DNA from: Streptosporangiales bacterium | GTDB lineage: Bacteria; Actinomycetota; Actinomycetes; Streptosporangiales; WHST01 | Assembly: GCA_009379955.1 (NCBI GenBank) | Contig: WHST01000008.1 | Location: forward strand, 25,514-89,513 | Direction: 5' to 3' | DNA length: 64,000 bases | Part shown: positions 60,036 to 64,000 of the stretch, one piece after another | Layout of the letters: every line of letters starts with the position of its first letter | How positions within the stretch are numbered: position 1 is the stretch's first letter | The notes under the pieces: generated by a model | What the model was told of the DNA's origin: nothing | Database searches by the model: none | The model's input: only the letters and a program-made list of their open reading frames with translations | Translations under genes and position numbers: made by a program

Positions 60036-61274
60036 TTGACGCCCGACGTCGACGCGGCGGTCACACAGGCGTTCCGCGACCACTGGGGCCAGGTCGTGGC
60101 GACCCTCATCCGGGTGACCGGGGACTGGGACCTCGCCGAGGAGTGCGCGCAGGACGCCTTCGCCCAGGCGGTACGCCGCTGGGCGCGCGACGGCGTGCCG
60201 CGGCGGCCCGCTGCGTGGCTGACCACGACCGCGCGCAACCGCGCCGTCGACCGGCTGCGCCGCGAGGCGGTGGGTGCCGCCAAGCTGAGGGAGGTCGCCG
60301 CGATGACGTACGAACCGGAGCCGGGCGACGACGGCGACGTGCCGGACGAACGGCTGCGTCTGATGTTCACCTGCTGTCATCCGGCGCTGGCGATGGACTC
60401 CCAGGTCGCGCTCACCCTGCGCACCCTGGCCGGGCTGACCACGACCGAGATCGCCCGGGCGTTGCTGGTCGGCGAGCCGGCGATGTCCAAGCGGCTGACC
60501 CGCGCCAAGCGGAAGATCCGGCACGCCGGCATCCCGTACCGTGTGCCGCCTGCCCACCTGTTGCCGGAGCGCACGCCGGCCGTTCTCGCCGTGCTGTACC
60601 TGCTGTTCAACGAGGGCTACTCGGCGACGTCCGGTGCCGACCTCGTCCGGCGCAACCTCAGCGCGGAGGCGATCCGGCTGGCCCGGGTGCTGGCGCGGCT
60701 GATGCCCGACGAACCCGAGGCGGTCGGCCTGCTGGCGCTGATGCTGTTGCACGACGCCCGCCGGGACGCGCGGCTCGACGAGGCAGGCGAGCTGGTCACG
60801 CTGGACGCGCAGGACCGCCTCCGCTGGGACACCGCGGAGATCGCTGAGGGCGCGGAGCTGCTCGACGGGGCGCTGCGGCGCGGGCGACCCGGCACCTACC
60901 AGGTGCAGGCCGCGATCGCCGCGTGCCACGCCACCGCGGCGGACGCGGACGATACGGACTGGGCGCAGATCGCCGCGCTGTACGGGGAGCTCGCGCGGCT
61001 GGTGCCGTCGCCGGTGGTGGCGCTGAACCGGGCGGTGGCGGTGGGCATGGCCGACGGTCCGGCCGCCGGCCTCGCCTTGGTCGAGGTGATAGAGGCGTCG
61101 GGGGAGCTGGCCGGTTACCACCTGCTCCCGGCCACGCGCGCAGACCTGCTCCGCCGCCTCGACCGGCACGTCGAGGCGCGGGACGCCTACCGCGAGGCAC
61201 TGCGGTCGGCGCCCACCGACACCGAACGCCGCTTCCTGCGCCGCCGGCTCGCCGAGATCGCGGCGCCTTCGTGA
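60036..61274 (+). CDS. ECF42-type RNA polymerase sigma factor with C-terminal extension
   Basis: 412 residues, TTG start. Sigma region 2 FRDHWGQVVATLIRVTGDWD, LAEECAQDAFAQAVRRW (about 13-49), region 4 LTTTEIARALLVGEPAMSKR, LTRAKRKIR (about 134-163). A 230-residue helical/TPR-like extension follows, with the group signature AVLYLLFNEGYSATSGADLV. ECF42 factors lack a classical anti-sigma and their extension controls activity. Forms an operon with the DGPF protein; no target promoter can be assigned here. Confidence 0.9.
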   Translation: MTPDVDAAVTQAFRDHWGQVVATLIRVTGDWDLAEECAQDAFAQAVRRWARDGVPRRPAAWLTTTARNRAVDRLRREAVGAAKLREVAAMTYEPEPGDDGDVPDERLRLMFTCCHPALAMDSQVALTLRTLAGLTTTEIARALLVGEPAMSKRLTRAKRKIRHAGIPYRVPPAHLLPERTPAVLAVLYLLFNEGYSATSGADLVRRNLSAEAIRLARVLARLMPDEPEAVGLLALMLLHDARRDARLDEAGELVTLDAQDRLRWDTAEIAEGAELLDGALRRGRPGTYQVQAAIAACHATAADADDTDWAQIAALYGELARLVPSPVVALNRAVAVGMADGPAAGLALVEVIEASGELAGYHLLPATRADLLRRLDRHVEARDAYREALRSAPTDTERRFLRRRLAEIAAPS

Positions 61275-61344
61275 CGGCGGACCTGTCCGTCGCGGCGGTG
61301 CCCGTTCGTCGGTAGGGCGTCCATCCCGTGACGGAGGAGTGCCG

Positions 61345-61983
61345 ATGACCACCGAGACCAGGGCGGCGATCGCCGCCGAACGACGCGAGCTGGCCGCCCT
61401 GCTCGCGAGCCTGACCGACCGGCAGTGGGACGCACCGACGCTGTGCGAGGGGTGGCGGGTCCGCGAGGTCGTGGCGCACATGACCATGCCGTACCGGTAC
61501 TCGACGCCGAAGGTGCTGCTCGGGCTGCTCCGAGCACGCGGCAGCTTCGACCGGTTGGCCGACCGCGCCGCCCGCGGCGACGCGGCGTCGCTGACGGCGG
61601 ACGAGCTCGTCGGGTCGCTGGCCGACAACGTCGACCACCCGTGGAAGCCGCCGGGTGGCGGGTACGCCGGTGCACTGAGCCACGACGTGATCCACGGCCT
61701 CGACATCACCGTGGCGCTCGGCCTCGATCGACGTGTGCCCGCGGACCGGATGCGCATGGTGCTGGACGGCATCCACCCGAGGAGTCTCGCGTACTTCGGC
61801 GTCGACCTCACCGGCATCTCACTGCGCGCCGACGACCTCGACTGGACGTTCGGATCCGGGACGACGCTGTCGGGTGCCGCCCAGGACCTCATGCTGGGGA
61901 TCTGCGGGCGCATCCTGCCGGCGGGCCACCTGCACGGCGAGCCGAGCGAACGGTTCACCCACGCGGCGCACCCGGTCGAGTGA
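61345..61983 (+). CDS. Mycothiol-dependent maleylpyruvate isomerase-family (DinB-like) protein
   Basis: 212 residues, ATG with GGAGGAG five bases upstream. WDAPTLCEGWRVREVVAHMT (about 30-49) with the metal-site His is the family hallmark (TIGR03083 type), and LSHDVIHGLDITVALG holds the further His residues. These proteins use mycothiol or act as thiol-dependent metalloenzymes; substrate cannot be deduced. Confidence 0.85.
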   Translation: MTTETRAAIAAERRELAALLASLTDRQWDAPTLCEGWRVREVVAHMTMPYRYSTPKVLLGLLRARGSFDRLADRAARGDAASLTADELVGSLADNVDHPWKPPGGGYAGALSHDVIHGLDITVALGLDRRVPADRMRMVLDGIHPRSLAYFGVDLTGISLRADDLDWTFGSGTTLSGAAQDLMLGICGRILPAGHLHGEPSERFTHAAHPVE

Positions 61984-62085
61984 TCACTTCACCATGCGAG
62001 CGCGATCACCGCCCGAACGGGACGATCTGTTGGGCAGGTCCGTGGTACACAGACGATGCGCAGCTGCGAGGGTGACGCGCCCCGG

Positions 62086-62580
62086 TCAGCGGAGCGAGAT
62101 CGCGATCTGCTCGACGAGGTCCCACCCGGCTTGCATGCCGGTCTCCATGCCGGAGTCGAGGATCATGTCGCGGACCTCCCTGGTCGCGACCTCGGTGAGG
62201 AGCGTGACCGTCGTGCGCCCGTCCTGCTCGGTGAAGGTGTACGTGCACACCGCTGGCTCGTCCGCTCCGTCCGGCATGCCTTCGAAGACCTCGGTGCAGA
62301 CGATGAGCTCGTTCGGGACGACCTCCCGGTACTCGCCGTGGAAGCCGACCTCGAGGCCCTCGTCCGTCACCATCACGTGGCGCCAGGTGCCGCCCGGCCG
62401 CAGGTCGACGTCGACGACCGTGACCTTGCCCATGCCCCCGCTCCACCAGCGCCTGATGAGCTCGGGCGTGGTCCACGCCCGGTAGACAAGGTGCCTGGGC
62501 GCGGCGAACTCCCGCGTGATCAGGATCTGTGTGTCCGTCGGCAGGGTCACCACTGCCGTCCCGCTACTCGTCATCGTCAT
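62086..62580 (-). CDS. SRPBCC (AHSA1-like) domain protein
   Basis: 164 residues. REFAAPRHLVYRAWTTPELI, RRWW, RPGGTWRHVM and WDLVEQI are typical of the AHSA1/CalC group that often follows an ArsR gene. Single-domain hydrophobic-ligand or stress protein. Overlaps the ArsR stop by 17 bases; the pair forms one operon. Confidence 0.9.
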   Translation of the reverse strand: MTMTSSGTAVVTLPTDTQILITREFAAPRHLVYRAWTTPELIRRWWSGGMGKVTVVDVDLRPGGTWRHVMVTDEGLEVGFHGEYREVVPNELIVCTEVFEGMPDGADEPAVCTYTFTEQDGRTTVTLLTEVATREVRDMILDSGMETGMQAGWDLVEQIAISLR

Positions 62581-62917
62581 CTCCGGTCTCCGTCTCCTTG
62601 AGCTCTTCCAGCACGTCGTCCAGCCGGTCGAAACGCCGCGACCAGGTCCGTTCGTAGGTCCGCACCCAGTCGTAGATGGGTTCGAGCGGCCGGCCGTCGA
62701 GCCGGTACATCCGCTGCCGCCCCTCGTCCCGCACGTCCACCAGGCCCACCTCCCTCAGGACCCGGAGGTGCTTGGACACCAGCGGCTGCGCCAGGCCGAG
62801 CTCCGCGACGAGGTCGTTCACCGGCCGTTCCCCGCCGGCGAGGAGGTCAAGGATCCGTCGGCGCCTGGGCTCTGCCACGGCGTTGAACGCGTCCGCGGTC
62901 GTCGCTGCTCGTGCCAT
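62564..62917 (-). CDS. ArsR-family winged-helix regulator
   Basis: 117 residues. EPRRRRILDLLAGGERPVND, LVAELGLAQPLVSKHLRVLR, EVGLVDVRDEGRQRMYRLDG form the complete winged helix; no metal-binding Cys pair is visible, and the C-terminus is acidic. Start at the ATG 62917 because the promoter at 62924-62951 would make this the first codon of a leaderless mRNA; a GTG at 62923 would add two residues. Paired with an SRPBCC gene, as is common. Confidence 0.92.
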   Translation of the reverse strand: MARAATTADAFNAVAEPRRRRILDLLAGGERPVNDLVAELGLAQPLVSKHLRVLREVGLVDVRDEGRQRMYRLDGRPLEPIYDWVRTYERTWSRRFDRLDDVLEELKETETGDDDDE

Positions 62918-62923
62918 GACCAC

Positions 62924-62951
62924 AACATATACCGATACAGGAATACGTCAA
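62924..62951 (-). promoter_or_regulatory. Leaderless promoter of ArsR/SRPBCC operon
   Basis: On the minus strand TTGACG (62951-62946), 16-base spacer, TATGTT (62929-62924), with the predicted start of transcription at or next to the ATG (62917). The spacer TATTCCTGTATCGGTA is AT-rich and partly symmetrical, a plausible site for ArsR autoregulation. Confidence 0.65.
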
Positions 62952-63054
62952 GGCGGACGAGGTCGATGACAATGGGTACTCGACCCCGTACGGTAAGTAG
63001 TCATGCGAGCGGTCCCGTACACCTCGGCAAGCCGAGGGTGGAAGGCGGCGAACG

Positions 63055-63573
63055 ATGGCGGAATTGCCTGGGGTCGTCCGGCGGGCGAGCGTGGACGCCG
63101 CTGCCCTCACGCTGGTCGCGACGGCTCTGGTCGCGGCGCTGCCGGGCCATGCGCGGGCCGAGCAGGTCTGCGGAGCCTCCACGTCCAGCTGGGTGGATCA
63201 GGGTCCGCCCCTCCTGACCACGTCAGGAACCTTCACCGGGGTGGGCGGCACCGGTCCCCACGGTGGACCGGCCGTGGCGAGGCTCGAGCTCGAGAAGGAC
63301 CCGCTCCTGGGCGACCGGGACGCGACGCTCACGCTGCGGGAGCGTCATCCGGCGGGGACCTCTGTTCGCCTCACCGGCTCCTGGAGGTTGACCGACGGCT
63401 ACGTGCCGCACCTGCGCCTCCGCGGCTCGAACCCGCAGTCCTGGAGCGTCGACTTCGGGGCCCAGCGGTGTGACGACGACGGCGAGGTCGTCGCCGTCGT
63501 CGGTGGCGAGATCGGGATCGGCACCTGGTTCCAGTGGCAGAACTTCACGCAGTGGGAGCGTCAGCGCGGGTAG
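63055..63573 (+). CDS. Secreted protein of unknown function
   Basis: 172 residues with a signal peptide (ASVDAAALTLVATALVAALP, cleavage near GHARA|EQ). The exported part has two Cys (VCGAST and AQRCDDD), likely disulfide-linked, and beta-rich segments (TSVRLTGSWRLTDGYVPHLR). Not recognised. Its end overlaps by 13 bases the remnant of a convergent gene. Confidence 0.65.
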   Translation: MAELPGVVRRASVDAAALTLVATALVAALPGHARAEQVCGASTSSWVDQGPPLLTTSGTFTGVGGTGPHGGPAVARLELEKDPLLGDRDATLTLRERHPAGTSVRLTGSWRLTDGYVPHLRLRGSNPQSWSVDFGAQRCDDDGEVVAVVGGEIGIGTWFQWQNFTQWERQRG

Positions 63574-63839
63574 CGGGCGCCGGTGAAGTTGACCCGCACC
63601 GTGCAGACGGAGCTGGTCGCCGTGATGAAGAGGTCGTTGCGCTTCGGGCCGCCGAACGTCAGGTTCGACGTGATCTCCGGCTGGTGCAGCTTGCCGAGCA
63701 GCGTGCCGTCGGGGTCGAAGCAGTGCAGGCCGTCGTGGGCGGCGATCCAGGCGCGGCCGGTGTCGTCGAGCCGTACCCCGTCGAAGTGTCCCGCGTCGCA
63801 GGTGCCGATCTCCTCTCGGCCGTTCGGAGGACGCGACTC
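63561..63839 (-). pseudogene. C-terminal fragment of an SMP-30/gluconolactonase-type protein
   Basis: About 92 residues with GHFDGVRLDDTGRAWIAAHD, GLHCFDPDGTLLGKL and SNLTFGGPKRNDLFITATSS, the last blades of an SMP-30/gluconolactonase beta-propeller (full length about 290). The first two thirds and any start codon are missing. Homology stops at about 63839, seven bases from a type 1 palindrome (63846), so the break and the repeat are adjacent. Confidence 0.85.
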
Positions 63840-63845
63840 GAGCCC

Positions 63846-63862
63846 GTGAGGGGCACCCCCAC
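63846..63862. repeat. Single stray copy of the type 1 palindrome
   Basis: GTGAGGGGCACCCCCAC differs at one base from the inverted type 1 core and has the same CC and CGTG flanks (CCGTGAGGGG, CCACCGTG). It is a solitary unit, 25.6 kb from the main array, at the broken end of the gluconolactonase fragment. Confidence 0.85.
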
Positions 63863-64000
63863 CGTGCCATGGAGGCTGTTGCGCTTTGGGGTCCGGTGTG
63901 GTGATGGCGTGACTATGGGGAGGATGTGTGAGTCGGGGGGTGTGCCCGGGTCATGCTGGCTGGGTGGTCGCTGTGCTGGTGGTGAAGAGGCGCCGCAGGT
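63863..64000. other. Right-edge sequence without recognisable gene
   Basis: G/T-rich on the plus strand with many GTG-type triplets; no supported reading frame, RNA or repeat is seen. It may belong to a gene or element beginning beyond the window. Confidence 0.5.

Overview
The window is chromosomal DNA of a high-GC actinobacterium. The evidence is very high third-position GC, many GTG starts, ATGA/GTGA stop-start overlaps, a mycothiol-type maleylpyruvate isomerase, an F420-type LLM enzyme, a PGPGW-family membrane protein beside tRNA-Val, and leaderless-looking promoters. The genus cannot be fixed from the sequence. No phage, plasmid or CRISPR locus is visible.

Bases 1-36961 and 44446-51659 form a large catabolic region for aromatic or heteroaromatic acids; the substrate is not known. 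It holds two unlike molybdenum hydroxylases (994-4843 plus; 9455-13067 minus), one UbiX flavin prenyltransferase serving three UbiD decarboxylases (19683, 22989, 34603), two acyl-CoA ligases, two crotonases, a PaaABC-like oxygenase operon with its PaaD split into two genes (14683-17284), and two isochorismatase-fold hydrolases. It also holds two ALDH plus ThDP-decarboxylase pairs (27334-30551; 45866-49155), the second followed by an FMN hydroxy-acid oxidase, as in mandelate degradation. Uptake is by an ABC importer (24555-27314), an orphan binding protein at the left edge, and a TctABC tripartite transporter (30633-33792). GntR, IclR and TetR regulators are embedded. Two promoters 10 kb apart share a 19-base operator, a weaker relative precedes a Rieske operon, and a 33-bp nested palindrome covers the promoter of the second UbiD.

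Bases 37102-44345 hold envelope-stress functions on the minus strand: an MprAB/PepD-like two-component system with serine protease, and a MoxR/DUF58/VWA set whose VWA gene is frameshifted. Bases 51766-56639 are core chromosome: tRNA-Val, -Cys and -Gly, histidine ammonia-lyase, a PabC-like lyase, a PGPGW protein and tRNA-Val. Bases 56731-63573 hold small regulatory modules (LysR, ECF42 sigma with DGPF protein, ArsR with SRPBCC) and truncated genes.

The most unusual feature is a pair of paralogous genes (37102-38037 and 52310-53260), each joining an AbiEi-like winged helix to a DUF559/Vsr-like nuclease domain. Each is flanked on both sides by its own tandem array of short palindromes. The two arrays have unrelated sequences but the same spacing, 31 bp in one and alternating 31/32 bp in the other, which is about three turns of the helix. 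This looks like a gene-plus-cognate-repeat module that may be undescribed.
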